Of a DNA stretch of 64,000 bases, positions 47,688 to 56,936 are shown piece after piece (within the stretch, counting starts at the first letter, position 1; each line of letters begins with the position of its first letter). The DNA lies in the NCBI RefSeq assembly GCF_003205835.1, contig NZ_CP029773.1, positions 714,501 to 778,500 of the forward strand, in the 5' to 3' direction. This stretch comes from Stenotrophomonas maltophilia. GTDB taxonomy: Bacteria > Pseudomonadota > Gammaproteobacteria > Xanthomonadales > Xanthomonadaceae. The translations under genes and the position numbers were made by a program. The notes under the pieces were generated by a model. The model was not told the origin of the DNA and ran no database searches. It was given only the letters and a program-made list of their open reading frames with translations.

Positions 47688-48767
47688 TCAGCGCAGCGGC
47701 GAGGCCAGCACGGTGATCTCTTCACGATCGTGATAGAGCTGCTTGGCACGCACCACCAGCGGCTTGCCGGCCTGGTCCTGGAACAGGTCCAGGCACAGCC
47801 GGGTCTCGTCCCAGCGCTTCTTCATCGGCAGCTTCAGATTGAAGATCGCGTGCCTGCACCAGCCTTCGCGGAACCAGGTGGCCATGCGTTCGGCCACGCG
47901 GCGCGGCTGCTCGACCATGTCGCAGACCATCCAGTCCAGCGGCTGTTCCGGGTGCCAGTGGAAGCCATCGGCGCGCAGGTGCTCGACCAGGCCGGTGTCC
48001 AGCACATGCTGGCGCAACGGGCCGTTGTCGATGCTCAGTACGTGCATGTGCTGGCGGGTCAGCACCCAGGTCCAGCCGCCCGGTGCGGCACCCAGGTCGG
48101 CCGCGCGCATGCCGGGCCTGGCCAGCGCTTCGCGTTCTTCCGGCGTCAGCAGGGTCAGCAGTGCTTCGTCCAGCTTCAGCGCCGAACGCGAAGGCGCTTC
48201 GGGCAGCAGCTTCAATCGCGGAATGCCCAGTGCCCAGGGTGCGCTGTCGGCCGGGTCGGCCACGCAGACGAAGGCATGGGTGCCGTCGACGAACACCACG
48301 TGCAGGCGCGGCAGGCGGTCGTTCGGCTTGTCGGTGAGCTTGCCGGCCTTGCGCAGCGCCGGGCGCAGCGCGTTGCCGAAGGCACGGGCCAGCCCGGACA
48401 GCGGCTTGCCGGCGTCCGAATCGGGATGTTCCACCCACAGGTCGCCGAAGCGCGGCGCATCGGCCAGCACCTCCAGCATCGGGGTGATGCGGTCGGCCGG
48501 GTCCAGCTGCGGCAGCTCGGCCAGCACCACCAGCTTCTGCCGCGCGAAGATCAGCTCGCGCCAGCGCAGGCGCGGCGCCAGGGCGGCGGCTTCGTCGCAC
48601 ATGAACAGCACGTAGCCATCATTGCGCTGGGTGCGCGCGTAGCCGGCGAAACCGGCTTCACCGGCGCGGAACTGCAGTTCGCCGGCCAGCTCGGGCTCGA
48701 AGCCCTGCCGGCACAGGCACAGCAGGCCGATGCCGGTCTCAGTAACGGGCGCCATCGCTTTCCCCAT
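47688..48767 (-). CDS. rlmM: 23S rRNA (cytidine-2498-2'-O) methyltransferase RlmM
   Basis: The 359-residue enzyme joins an N-terminal THUMP-like region (residues about 1-170) to a Rossmann 2'-O-methyltransferase domain with motif I ADLGAAPGGWTWVLTRQHMH near residue 225. The catalytic Lys-Asp-Lys-Glu set includes DWMVCDMVEQP and FNLKLPMKKRW. It methylates C2498 of 23S rRNA with SAM. A Met at 48755 (MAPVTETG) would be four residues shorter and cuts the overlap with the next gene from 29 to 17 nt. It lies behind the deaminase gene. Confidence 0.92.
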   Translation of the reverse strand: MGKAMAPVTETGIGLLCLCRQGFEPELAGELQFRAGEAGFAGYARTQRNDGYVLFMCDEAAALAPRLRWRELIFARQKLVVLAELPQLDPADRITPMLEVLADAPRFGDLWVEHPDSDAGKPLSGLARAFGNALRPALRKAGKLTDKPNDRLPRLHVVFVDGTHAFVCVADPADSAPWALGIPRLKLLPEAPSRSALKLDEALLTLLTPEEREALARPGMRAADLGAAPGGWTWVLTRQHMHVLSIDNGPLRQHVLDTGLVEHLRADGFHWHPEQPLDWMVCDMVEQPRRVAERMATWFREGWCRHAIFNLKLPMKKRWDETRLCLDLFQDQAGKPLVVRAKQLYHDREEITVLASPLR

Positions 48768-49299
48768 AGGCGCGCAGCACGCTGCGTGCGGCGTCGCGGT
48801 TCAGGCCCTGCACCACTTCGATGCCGCGCTTGTTGAGCTCGCCCACCCAGTCAGCCGGCAGCGGGCCTTCGTCGAACGGGGTCAGTTCCTCGACGTCGGC
48901 CGAGTTGGCGCCGATCAGCAGGCGGTCGATGCCGGCCCACACCGTGGCGCCGTAGCACTGGCAGCACGGCTGCGAACTGGTGGCCAGGGTGACCGGCGAC
49001 AGCACTGCGTTCAGGCGCGGGGTCTGCAGGCGCTGCTGGGCCAGCATGTAAGCCATGTTCTCGGCGTGCGCCAGCGAGGTCGCGTGCGGCATCACCCGGT
49101 TCACGCCGGCGGCGATCACCTTGTCATCCGGGCCGAACACCACCGCACCGAACGGGCCGCCACTGGCGTGCTCGACGTTCAGCCGCGACAGCTCGATCGC
49201 CAGCGCGACCTTGGCCTCATCGCCCGGATATCGACGATCCAGGTCGATCTGGTCGTGGATCCAGGCGGGAAGGGTCAGGTGGACTTGCGCGTACAGCAT
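48739..49299 (-). CDS. Nucleoside/CMP deaminase-family protein
   Basis: The 186-residue cytidine-deaminase-fold protein has the zinc motifs HAENMAYMLAQQRL (His-Ala-Glu) and SQPCCQCYGATVW (Pro-Cys-x-x-Cys), so it should be catalytically active. The layout with an Asp/Pro-rich mid-region resembles guanine or tRNA-adenosine type deaminases more than cytidine deaminase CDD. The substrate is not assignable. It overlaps the rlmM start by up to 29 nt and is probably co-transcribed with it. Ribosome-site quality at 49299 is weak. Confidence 0.82.
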   Translation of the reverse strand: MLYAQVHLTLPAWIHDQIDLDRRYPGDEAKVALAIELSRLNVEHASGGPFGAVVFGPDDKVIAAGVNRVMPHATSLAHAENMAYMLAQQRLQTPRLNAVLSPVTLATSSQPCCQCYGATVWAGIDRLLIGANSADVEELTPFDEGPLPADWVGELNKRGIEVVQGLNRDAARSVLRAYGESDGARY

Positions 49300-49396
49300 C
49301 GCGGGGGTGCCTCGTAGGGAATGGAAGAAGGTGCGGTTGCTTGGGAAACCGGCGCGCAGTGTAGCCGCACCGGCCTGTATCGGGTGTGGCGAGGGG

Positions 49397-50119
49397 TCAG
49401 CCCGGCGAGCCGGTGCGGATCACCACGTACTGCTTGCGGAATTCCAGCCCAGCCTGCGGCCAGCTGGCCGCGTAGGCGCGCAGCAGGGGCAGGGCGGCGG
49501 CGAAGTCGTGGCCGTTGACCCGGCAATCGGCCTCGCACAGGCCGTCGGCATCGCGCGAGGCGAACAGGCGGATGGCGAGGAACTGGCGGGCTTTCAGCAG
49601 CTCGTCGAAGGCCTCCATGCTGCGCGTGAACAGGCAGCAGGGGCAGGAGCCGTGGTCGTCCTCGCTGCAGGTGGAGGCATCCACCTCCTGTGCGCGATAG
49701 TGCGCCAACGGCCCCAGCACCACGGTGCGCTGCAGTTCTTCGCCTTCGTCGGCGCCCGGATAGGTCAGGCCCAACATCGGCAGGCCCTGCGCGTCTGCGG
49801 CGCCGACGGCGGTCTGCAGCGTCGCCAGGTCCACCCGCACCCAGGCCTGGAAGCCGGACAGCAGCGACGCCTGTTCGTCGGCTCCGTTGGCGTGCTGGTA
49901 CTCGAACAGGCCATCGGCGAACAACACCGGATGCTGGGCCTCGATGACGGTGGAGGTCTGCCAGCCGCCGTTGTCGCGCGCGTGCGCGGCCATCGCGTGC
50001 GGGGTCAGGCGCAGGCCGCTGTCCAGCAGCAGCGCGCCGCCGTCGGCGCGGCAGGCGATGCCGGCGTCCTGCAGGACCTGCTGCAGCAGCGGAAGGAGAG
50101 CGGCGGAGGTCGTGGTCAT
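49397..50119 (-). CDS. Uncharacterised DUF6348-like protein
   Basis: The 240-residue cytoplasmic protein has no signal peptide or membrane helix. It contains a Cys-rich block (STCSEDDHGSCPCCLFTRSM) near residues 165-184 that looks like a structural metal site, followed by CEADCRVNG. The general layout (an alpha/beta N-terminal half, then the Cys block) resembles DUF6348, but my confidence is modest. The start MTTTSAALLPLLQQ avoids a long unsupported extension to 50482. It is followed after 97 bp by the deaminase gene. The function is unknown. Confidence 0.6.
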   Translation of the reverse strand: MTTTSAALLPLLQQVLQDAGIACRADGGALLLDSGLRLTPHAMAAHARDNGGWQTSTVIEAQHPVLFADGLFEYQHANGADEQASLLSGFQAWVRVDLATLQTAVGAADAQGLPMLGLTYPGADEGEELQRTVVLGPLAHYRAQEVDASTCSEDDHGSCPCCLFTRSMEAFDELLKARQFLAIRLFASRDADGLCEADCRVNGHDFAAALPLLRAYAASWPQAGLEFRKQYVVIRTGSPG

Positions 50120-50169
50120 GTCAGGCCTGTGGATGGATGGGATGGAACATCCAGGCAGGGCCTGGGGAT

Positions 50170-50823
50170 CTAGTGGTCGAGCGCGTCGAGTTCGGCGCGA
50201 TATCGCTGCGCGTCGGGCTGCTGTTGCGGATCGTTGCCGTGGTCGCGCAGCCAGGTTTCCAGCTCGCGGCGATAGTCCGCGCGGAAATCGGCATTGCCCG
50301 GGCTGAAATGCAGCTTGCGTGCCGCCACCTCCACCCGCTCGCGCGCGCTGGCACGGGCCTGGGCGATGCCGTGCGGTGATTCGTTGGTGAGGATGACGAA
50401 GTTGCGCGGGAAGCCCGGCGTGTACTTCACCACGAATGGCTGGTTCTGCGCCGGGATGCGGATGGCGTTTTCCAGCGGCCACAGCGAAGCGGTATTGGTG
50501 TGGAACACCACCTCCACATCGCGCCCTTCGGCAGTGCGCAGCACCGCTTCGTAGCGCCAGATGTACTGCTCGTTGAGCGTGGAGTTGGTTTGCTCGGCCT
50601 TGACGATCACCGCTTCACCACGCTCGCCCACCACGTTGAGGAAGGCGGCGTTGAGGAAGTGGCCGAGGAAGATGTTGAGCATCGCCAGCGGGAACACCAC
50701 GATGGCGTAGCCCGGAAAGCGCCGCCACCACGAGACCAGCCCGGCCAGCACCATCGCTGCAAAGAACGTCAGCAGCGGATGCTGCGAGATGAACCAGAGC
50801 AGGGCGGACAGGGCGGTGATCAT
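50170..50823 (-). CDS. Uncharacterised membrane protein
   Basis: The 217-residue protein has two N-terminal helices (LLTFFAAMVLAGLVSWW and GYAIVVFPLAMLNIFLGHFL). A soluble region with a beta-rich part (VVFHTNTASLWPLENAIRI, FVVKYTPGFPRNFVIL) follows, and the C-terminal third is highly charged and helical (ARERVEVAARKLHF, RRELETWLRDHG). No family is recognised. It lies 51 bp upstream of the DUF6348-like gene and 43 bp downstream of glnS on the same strand, so it may be in the glnS transcript. Confidence 0.62.
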   Translation of the reverse strand: MITALSALLWFISQHPLLTFFAAMVLAGLVSWWRRFPGYAIVVFPLAMLNIFLGHFLNAAFLNVVGERGEAVIVKAEQTNSTLNEQYIWRYEAVLRTAEGRDVEVVFHTNTASLWPLENAIRIPAQNQPFVVKYTPGFPRNFVILTNESPHGIAQARASARERVEVAARKLHFSPGNADFRADYRRELETWLRDHGNDPQQQPDAQRYRAELDALDH

Positions 50824-50866
50824 CGTCGGATTCGTGCGGGCGCCGTGTTGGCGCCCGCGCAGGTCC

Positions 50867-52615
50867 TCAGGCCGACCAGGTGTCGCGCAGGGTCACGCTG
50901 CGGTTGAACACCGGCTTGGCCTCGGTGTGGTCGCGGCGGTCGGCGACGAAGTAGCCGGTACGCTCGAACTGGAACGACTGCTCCGGCGCGGCGCTGGCCG
51001 CGGCCGGCTCGACATAGCCGGTGACGGTGCGGCGCGATTCCGGGTTGAGGTAATCACGGTAGGTCTTGCCTTCCGATTCGTCGTCCGGGTTCGGCACCGA
51101 GAACAGGCGGTCGTACAGGCGGATCTCGGCCGGCACGCCGTGCACGGCGCTGACCCAGTGGATGGTGCCCTTGACCTTGCGGTTGGCGCCTTCCATGCCC
51201 GGACGCGATTCCGGATCCAGCCAGCCACGCAGTTCGGTGATGGTGCCGTCGGCATCCTTGATCACTTCGTCGCAGCGGATGATGCCGGCGCCGCGCAGGC
51301 GCACTTCACCACCCGGCACCAGGCGCTTCCAACCCTTCGGGGGCACTTCGGCGAAGTCCTCGCGGTCGATCCACACTTCGCGTGCGAACGGCACTTCGCG
51401 GCTGCCGAAGCTCTCGTCCTTCGGGTGGTTGCTGAAGGTCAGCTGCTCTTCATGGCCTTCCGGCAGGTTGGTCAGCACCAGCTTGACCGGGTCGACCACC
51501 GCCATGCGGCGCGGCGCTGCACTGTCCAGGTCTTCGCGCAGCGCGCCTTCCAGCACGCTGAAGTCGATCAGCGAATTCTGCTTGCTGATGCCCACGCGCT
51601 CGGCGAACAGGCGCATCGCGGCGGGGGTGTAACCACGGCGGCGCAGGCCCTGCAGGGTCGGCATGCGCGGGTCTTCCCAGCCGTCCACCAGCTGCTCGGT
51701 GACCAGCGCCATCAGCTTGCGCTTGCTCATCACCGTGTAGTTGATGTTCAGGCGCGAGAACTCGATCTGGCGCGGTTTGGCGGCTTCGCGCGGCAGGCCG
51801 GCATCGACCAGCGGCTGGGTCAGCGCGTCGTCGTGCGCGAAATCGACGTTGTCCACGCACCAGTCGTACAGCGGGCGGTGGTCTTCGAATTCCAGCGTGC
51901 ACAGCGAGTGGGTGATGCCCTCGATCGAGTCGCCCAGCGCGTGCGCGAAGTCGTACATCGGGTAGATCGGCCACGCATTGCCGGTGTTCTGGTGCTCGAC
52001 GTGCTTGATGCGGTACAGGGCCGGATCGCGCAGGTTGATGTTGCCGCTGGCCATGTCGATCTTCGCGCGCAGGGTGCGCGCGCCATCCGGGAACTCACCG
52101 GCGCGCATGCGGCGGAACAGGTCGAGGTTTTCCTCGACGCTGCGGTCGCGCCACGGCGACGGGCGGCCCGGTTCGGTCAACGTGCCACGGTAGGCGCGCA
52201 CTTCCTCGGCCGACAGGTCGCAGACATAGGCCTTGCCCTGTTCGATCAGCTTCTCGGCGGCCAGGTAATAGGTCTGGAAGTAGTCCGAGGCGTGGCGCAG
52301 CTCGTTCCAGCTGAAGCCCAGCCAGCGCACGTCGTCCTGGATCGCGGCCACGTATTCCGGGTCTTCCTTGGCCGGGTTGGTGTCGTCGAAGCGCAGGTTG
52401 CAGACGCCGCTGAACTCGCCGGCGATGCCGAAGTTCAGGCAGATCGACTTGGCATGACCGATGTGCAGGTAGCCGTTCGGTTCCGGCGGGAAACGGGTCT
52501 TGATCGCCTGGTGCTTTCCGCTGGCCAGGTCCTCGCGCACGATCTGGCGGATGAAATCGCGCTTTTCGTGGCTGTCGGCGGGGGTCTCGGGGCTGGCGGG
52601 GGTGTGCTCGGACAT
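50867..52615 (-). CDS. glnS: Glutaminyl-tRNA synthetase
   Basis: The 582-residue class I synthetase charges tRNA-Gln with glutamine. It has the HIGH motif in [20 protein letters not shown] near residue 40 and the KMSKS-type [11 protein letters not shown] near 275. A C-terminal pair of anticodon-binding beta-barrel domains follows (about 345-560, with [19 protein letters not shown]). It lacks the extra N-terminal domain of eukaryotic enzymes and matches the bacterial length of about 555-585. The start [12 protein letters not shown] gives a typical Thr/Pro-rich N-terminal lead; longer frames to 52768 are rejected. Essential enzyme. Confidence 0.97.
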   Translation of the reverse strand: MSEHTPASPETPADSHEKRDFIRQIVREDLASGKHQAIKTRFPPEPNGYLHIGHAKSICLNFGIAGEFSGVCNLRFDDTNPAKEDPEYVAAIQDDVRWLGFSWNELRHASDYFQTYYLAAEKLIEQGKAYVCDLSAEEVRAYRGTLTEPGRPSPWRDRSVEENLDLFRRMRAGEFPDGARTLRAKIDMASGNINLRDPALYRIKHVEHQNTGNAWPIYPMYDFAHALGDSIEGITHSLCTLEFEDHRPLYDWCVDNVDFAHDDALTQPLVDAGLPREAAKPRQIEFSRLNINYTVMSKRKLMALVTEQLVDGWEDPRMPTLQGLRRRGYTPAAMRLFAERVGISKQNSLIDFSVLEGALREDLDSAAPRRMAVVDPVKLVLTNLPEGHEEQLTFSNHPKDESFGSREVPFAREVWIDREDFAEVPPKGWKRLVPGGEVRLRGAGIIRCDEVIKDADGTITELRGWLDPESRPGMEGANRKVKGTIHWVSAVHGVPAEIRLYDRLFSVPNPDDESEGKTYRDYLNPESRRTVTGYVEPAAASAAPEQSFQFERTGYFVADRRDHTEAKPVFNRSVTLRDTWSA

Positions 52616-52691
52616 GAGTCGGCGAAAAGAAAGGCAGAAAGACCAACAGTCTAGCGCGTACCGGGCAGGGCTGCCCGGTGGGGCGTGGGGA

Positions 52692-52752
52692 TGCCGGCCA
52701 GCGGCCGGCACTACCAGGCCCTCTTCCCGGTAGCGCCGGCCGCTGGCCGGCG
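52692..52752. repeat. Inverted pair of SMAG repeats
   Basis: An inverted copy ending CTAC (52692-52714) and a direct copy GTAGCGCCGGCCGCTGGCCG (52730-52752) lie back to back in the glnS upstream region. Confidence 0.85.
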
Positions 52753-52814
52753 AGCACAGCGCCACCATTCAGTCCCGGGGCGTATGCTGGAACTCTCTCC
52801 CACGGAGCTGCCGC

Positions 52815-53078
52815 ATGCACATCGTGTACAAGGCCGACAACCTGTTCGACGCCCACCTGGTCAAGCACGCGCTGGAAGACGCTGGCATCCCGGCCTTCGT
52901 GTTCGGCGAGTCGTTGCTGGGCGGCATGGGCGAGCTGCCGCTGTTCGGCGTGCTGCGGGTCGGGATCCCCGACGCGGCGCGGCCGCAGGCCGAGGACATC
53001 GTGGCGGCGCTGGACTTGGGCCACGCGCCGGACGCCCCCATTTCCGATGCAGACGACATAGCCGGCCTTCCGGCGTAG
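52815..53078 (+). CDS. DUF2007 protein (putative signal-transducing protein)
   Basis: This small 87-residue protein starts MHIVYKADNLFDAHLVKHAL. Members of DUF2007 have a beta-alpha-beta fold resembling the GlnB/PII or ACT class (LEDAGIPAFVFGESLLGGMG and LPLFGVLRVGIPDAARPQAE here), and are described as putative prokaryotic signal-transducing proteins. It is 9 bp upstream of msrA on the same strand and likely co-expressed with it. The function is unknown. Confidence 0.82.
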   Translation: MHIVYKADNLFDAHLVKHALEDAGIPAFVFGESLLGGMGELPLFGVLRVGIPDAARPQAEDIVAALDLGHAPDAPISDADDIAGLPA

Positions 53079-53087
53079 GAGCGCATC

Positions 53088-53774
<687 letters not shown>

Positions 53775-53800
53775 CGCGCGGTGGTCCGCCTGCGGCGGGC

Positions 53801-53980
53801 AACGTCAACATCAACATCAACATCAACATCCAAAGCGGCTCTGGGTTGCTGATGATTTGGCGGGACGGGGGCGGCTGGCAGGACACGCCGTAAACCCGTC
53901 CCTGGGGGCTCGATGGCGCCATCCATGGCGCCAACGGTCCTGCCAGCCGCCCCCGTCCCACCTTCGACAGTTTCCCGGTG
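53801..53980 (+). repeat. Element D: covarying three-stem hairpin, plus orientation
   Basis: Five hexamers (AACGTC then four AACATC; 53801-53830) precede CAAAGCGGCTCTGGG. A 26-bp outer stem (53859-53884 with 53937-53962) has one C-A mismatch and encloses a 52-nt core (53885-53936). That core is identical to element A's at all but two positions. The stem sequence is unrelated to A's. The 3' flank TTCGACAGTTTCCCGG is shared. The element is in the 579-bp gap before the transaldolase gene and faces element E. Confidence 0.9.
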
Positions 53981-54023
53981 ACGGTGGGCAAGAGCATGGG
54001 TTACTGACGAACTGAAAGAAAAG

Positions 54024-54055
54024 AAAAAGGACGCGGCCTTCGCCGCGTCCTTTTT
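54024..54055. terminator. Bidirectional terminator between elements D and E
   Basis: GGACGCGGC pairs with GCCGCGTCC over a CTTC loop, flanked by five A on the left and five T on the right. It could end msrA transcripts on plus and transaldolase transcripts on minus. Confidence 0.85.
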
Positions 54056-54075
54056 CTTTTTTGCTTCTGCTTCCT

Positions 54076-54098
54076 GTAGAGCCAAGCCATGCTCGGCT
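54076..54098 (+). repeat. SMAG repeat between elements D and E
   Basis: GTAGAGCCAAGCCATGCTCG with GTAG head, one mismatch in the palindrome. It occupies the same place relative to D/E as the SMAG at 29928 does to B/C. Confidence 0.75.
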
Positions 54099-54159
54099 GC
54101 GAGCAAGCGAAGCGCGCGACCCGCTGTTGCTCTTCTTTCTTTCTTCCGTGGCGGCCGGC

Positions 54160-54295
54160 CACAGAAAACTGTCAGAGGGCGGGCGGGTTGGGTTCGCGGG
54201 GGTGTCCGCGGCATGGATGCCGCGGCCAAGCCCCCATGGATGGGTTCACGGCGTCCCCCGCGAACCCAACCCGCCCGACCCAGCGCGGCTTTTGC
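54160..54295 (-). repeat. Element E: covarying three-stem hairpin, minus orientation
   Basis: A perfect 23-bp outer stem (54180-54202 with 54255-54277) encloses a 52-nt core (54203-54254). Read on the minus strand the core is ACGCCGTGAA, hairpin 1 CCCATCCATGGG, GGCTTGG, hairpin 2 CCGCGGCATCCATGCCGCGG, ACA. Hairpin 2 has a different stem from A and D but the same TCC apex. The minus-strand 3' flank is CTCTGACAGTTTTCTGTGG, close to the A/B/D flank. Confidence 0.9.
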
Positions 54296-54353
54296 TCCAC
54301 GCAGTTCGCGACCAAGCCCCCGCCACGAGGGGCTCAGCCGTTGGCCGGAATCC

Positions 54354-55310
54354 TCACAGTTCCGAACGAATGCGCTCGCGCAGCGCCTGCAGATCCTTGG
54401 CAAATGCATCGATACCGGTCGCCAGCTTCTCGGTCGCCATCGGATCGGCCGCCAGGTCGGCTGCGAACTTCGCGGCATCGATCGGGGTCACCGCCGCGCC
54501 ATCCGCCGCACCGGCCACCAGCTTGCGCGGCAGCTCGCCGTGGTCGGCGTCCAGCTTCTCCAGCAGGTCCGGCGAAATCGTCAGGCGGTCGCAGCCGGCC
54601 AGCGCTTCGATCTGCGCGGTCGAACGGAACGAGGCGCCCATCACCACCGTCGGCGAACCGCGGCGCTTGAATTCGGCATACACGCCACGCACGAACTTCA
54701 CGCCCGGGTCTTCATCGATGTTGGCCGGGGTCTGGCCGTTGGCCACGTACCAGTCCAGGATGCGGCCGACGAACGGCGAGATCAGGAACGCGCCGGCTTC
54801 GCTGCAGGCCAGCGCCTGGGTCGCGTTGAAGATCAGGGTCAGGTTGCAGTCGATGCCCTCGGCCTGCAGGATGCGCGCGGCTTCCACGCCTTCCCAGGTC
54901 GCGGCGATCTTGATCAGGATCTTCTCGCGCGGCACGCCGGCATCGGCGTACATCTGGATGAACTGGCGGGCCTTGGCCACGGTGGCAGCGGTGTCGTGGG
55001 CCTGGTCGGCATCCACTTCGGTGGACACGCGGCCCGGCACCAGCGTGCTCAGCAGCGCGCCGACGCCGATGGTCAGGCGGTCGGCCACGGCGTGCACCAC
55101 CGCTTCGCGGTCGCCACTCTGCTGGCGGCCCCAGGCCAGTTCGCGTTCGATCAGCTCGGCGTAGACCGGCAGGTCCAGCGCCTTCTTCACCAGGGTCGGG
55201 TTGGTGGTGCAGTCCACCGGCTGCAGGCGCTTGATCGCCTCGTAGTCACCGGTATCGGCAACGACCACGGACAGTTCGCGCAGCTGGGACAGTTTGGACG
55301 GGGTACTCAT
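54354..55310 (-). CDS. tal: Transaldolase
   Basis: The 318-residue TIM-barrel enzyme of the non-oxidative pentose phosphate pathway swaps a dihydroxyacetone unit between sedoheptulose 7-phosphate and glyceraldehyde 3-phosphate. The N-terminus [18 protein letters not shown], the [11 protein letters not shown] motif near residue 35, and the Schiff-base Lys in [20 protein letters not shown] near 130 are all present, with [15 protein letters not shown]-like sequence later ([12 protein letters not shown]). Length and order match the TalB class. It would connect with ribose salvage through rbsK. Element E lies 58 bp beyond its stop. Confidence 0.97.
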   Translation of the reverse strand: MSTPSKLSQLRELSVVVADTGDYEAIKRLQPVDCTTNPTLVKKALDLPVYAELIERELAWGRQQSGDREAVVHAVADRLTIGVGALLSTLVPGRVSTEVDADQAHDTAATVAKARQFIQMYADAGVPREKILIKIAATWEGVEAARILQAEGIDCNLTLIFNATQALACSEAGAFLISPFVGRILDWYVANGQTPANIDEDPGVKFVRGVYAEFKRRGSPTVVMGASFRSTAQIEALAGCDRLTISPDLLEKLDADHGELPRKLVAGAADGAAVTPIDAAKFAADLAADPMATEKLATGIDAFAKDLQALRERIRSEL

Positions 55311-55360
55311 TACGGCTCCTGGTGCAGGGGGATCGAATCGCGCGCGGTGCGCAGCGGTAA

Positions 55361-55765
55361 TCAGGGGCGGTCGTTGTGGACCGCGGTCACGCGCAGGCGC
55401 AGCTTGCGGCCGCCGGGCGCGTTCCAGTCGATGCTCTGGCCGATCGAAAGGCCGAGCAGGGCACTGCCGACCGGGGCCAGCACGGAAACCTTGCCTTCAT
55501 CGACGTTGGCTTCGCGGGGGAAGACCAGGGTCAGGACGTGCTTCTCGCCCGACACTTCATCTTCGCACTCCACGCGCGAATGCATCATGACGATGCCTTC
55601 GGGAATCTGGTCCGGTGCCAGCACGGTGGCACGGTTGAGTTCTTCAGCAAGCGCGAGCGCGGCAGGCGTCTGGCTCAGCGCAGGGGATTCGAGCATGGCG
55701 TCCAGGCGGTCCATGTCGAAGGTGGAAACGGTGATCGACGGCGGCAGGCCGCTGGCGGTACTCAT
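55361..55765 (-). CDS. rnk: Nucleoside diphosphate kinase regulator (Rnk), GreA-type C-domain
   Basis: The 134-residue protein has an N-terminal helical hairpin ([28 protein letters not shown]) and a GreA/FKBP-like C-terminal domain ([53 protein letters not shown]). Rnk-type proteins bind RNA polymerase and compete with Gre factors. The start MSTASGLPP is used; an upstream Met at 55795 lies outside the family. It lies 50 bp upstream of the transaldolase gene on the same strand and may share its transcript. Confidence 0.88.
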   Translation of the reverse strand: MSTASGLPPSITVSTFDMDRLDAMLESPALSQTPAALALAEELNRATVLAPDQIPEGIVMMHSRVECEDEVSGEKHVLTLVFPREANVDEGKVSVLAPVGSALLGLSIGQSIDWNAPGGRKLRLRVTAVHNDRP

Positions 55766-55793
55766 GGTGAAGCTCCTTGGTTGAAAGCCATGC

Positions 55794-55820
55794 AAAAGGC
55801 GGCACCTGCTGGCGCCGCCT
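55794..55820 (-). terminator. Rho-independent terminator of oxyR
   Basis: On the minus strand AGGCGGC pairs with GCCGCCT across an 10-nt loop and is followed by TTTT. It lies about 70 nt past the oxyR stop. Confidence 0.72.
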
Positions 55821-55888
55821 GTCTGTATTGTGGGGACAAATGCGACCGGAATCGACTCCTGCCGATTCCAGGCCGGTGCTGCGGGGGT

Positions 55889-56851
55889 TCAGCCGTTCAG
55901 CGCGGGGCCGGGCAGGGCGGGTGCATCGCTGGCGGCATTGAGCGCCTCCAGCGTGAACAGCGCCTGCGGCAGGCGCTTGAACTGATCGGCCAGCTCCATC
56001 AGGAAGTCGTTCATGGCCGAGCTGCGCCGCCAGATCATGGCGATGCGGCGGCTGGGACGACCTTCGCCGGTGAAATCGAGCAGGCGGATGTTGTTCGAGC
56101 GCGGCACCGGCGGCTGCACCGACAGGCTCGGCAGCAGGGTGATGCCGACGTCGGCGGCGACCATCTGCCGCAGCGTTTCCAGGCTGGTGGCGCGGAACTC
56201 GGACTTCTCGTTGGCACCGAACAGGCGGCAGACTTCAAGCGCCTGGTCGCGCAGGCAATGGCCATCTTCCAGCAGCAGCAGCTTCTGCGTGGCCAGTTCC
56301 TGCACGTCCAGGTGTTCGCGACGGGCCAACGGGTGGCGCCCGGACACGGCCAGCAGGAACGGTTCCTCGAACAGGAACTCGGCATGCAGCTGGTCGTCGA
56401 TCACCGGCAGGGCCAGCAGTGCAGCGTCTAGCTTGCCTTCGCGCAGGCGATCCAGCAGCACATCGCTCTTTTCCTCGACCAGCAGCAGTTCCAGCTCCGG
56501 GAAGCGATCGCGGATGCGTGGGATCACATGCGGCAGCAGGTACGGGCCGAGGGTCGGGAAGATCCCCAGGCGCACGGTACCGGCTTCCGGATCGCGGCTG
56601 CGTCGCGCCGCTTCCTTCAGCTGTTCCACTTCGGACACGATCACCCGTGCCCGTGCCGCCGCTTCCTGCCCGGCCGGGGTCAGCATCACCTTGCGCGGTG
56701 CGCGTTCCACCAGCGGCAGGCCCAGCTCTTCTTCCAGCTTGCGGATCTGCGTCGACAGCGTGGGCTGGCTGACGAAGCAGGAGGCGGCAGCCCGGCCGAA
56801 ATGCTTGTGGTCGGCCAGGGCTACCAGGTACTTCAGATCACGTAGGTTCAT
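55889..56851 (-). CDS. oxyR: Hydrogen peroxide-sensing regulator OxyR
   Basis: The 320-residue LysR-type regulator has the N-terminal winged helix MNLRDLKYLVALADHKHFGR and AAASCFVSQPTLSTQIRKLE. The redox pair is in GHCLRDQALEVC (Cys near residues 199 and 208), matching the disulfide switch of OxyR. Oxidised OxyR activates peroxide defence genes. It is part of the ahpC-ahpF-oxyR cluster of xanthomonads, on the same strand as ahpF and 85 bp downstream of it. Candidate OxyR palindromes lie upstream of ahpC and hemP in this window. Confidence 0.95.
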   Translation of the reverse strand: MNLRDLKYLVALADHKHFGRAAASCFVSQPTLSTQIRKLEEELGLPLVERAPRKVMLTPAGQEAAARARVIVSEVEQLKEAARRSRDPEAGTVRLGIFPTLGPYLLPHVIPRIRDRFPELELLLVEEKSDVLLDRLREGKLDAALLALPVIDDQLHAEFLFEEPFLLAVSGRHPLARREHLDVQELATQKLLLLEDGHCLRDQALEVCRLFGANEKSEFRATSLETLRQMVAADVGITLLPSLSVQPPVPRSNNIRLLDFTGEGRPSRRIAMIWRRSSAMNDFLMELADQFKRLPQALFTLEALNAASDAPALPGPALNG

Positions 56852-56936
56852 CCTTACACCCCAGGGGTAACGGACCGGCTGACGGCGTGGTTACCCGACA
56901 GGCAGACAATGTTCCCGGTGATCTGGGAACGGTGGA

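Noticed and set aside
53801-53830. CRISPR-like short repeats
   Set aside because: These are contiguous hexamers with no spacers, so a microsatellite rather than a CRISPR array; no cas genes are nearby.
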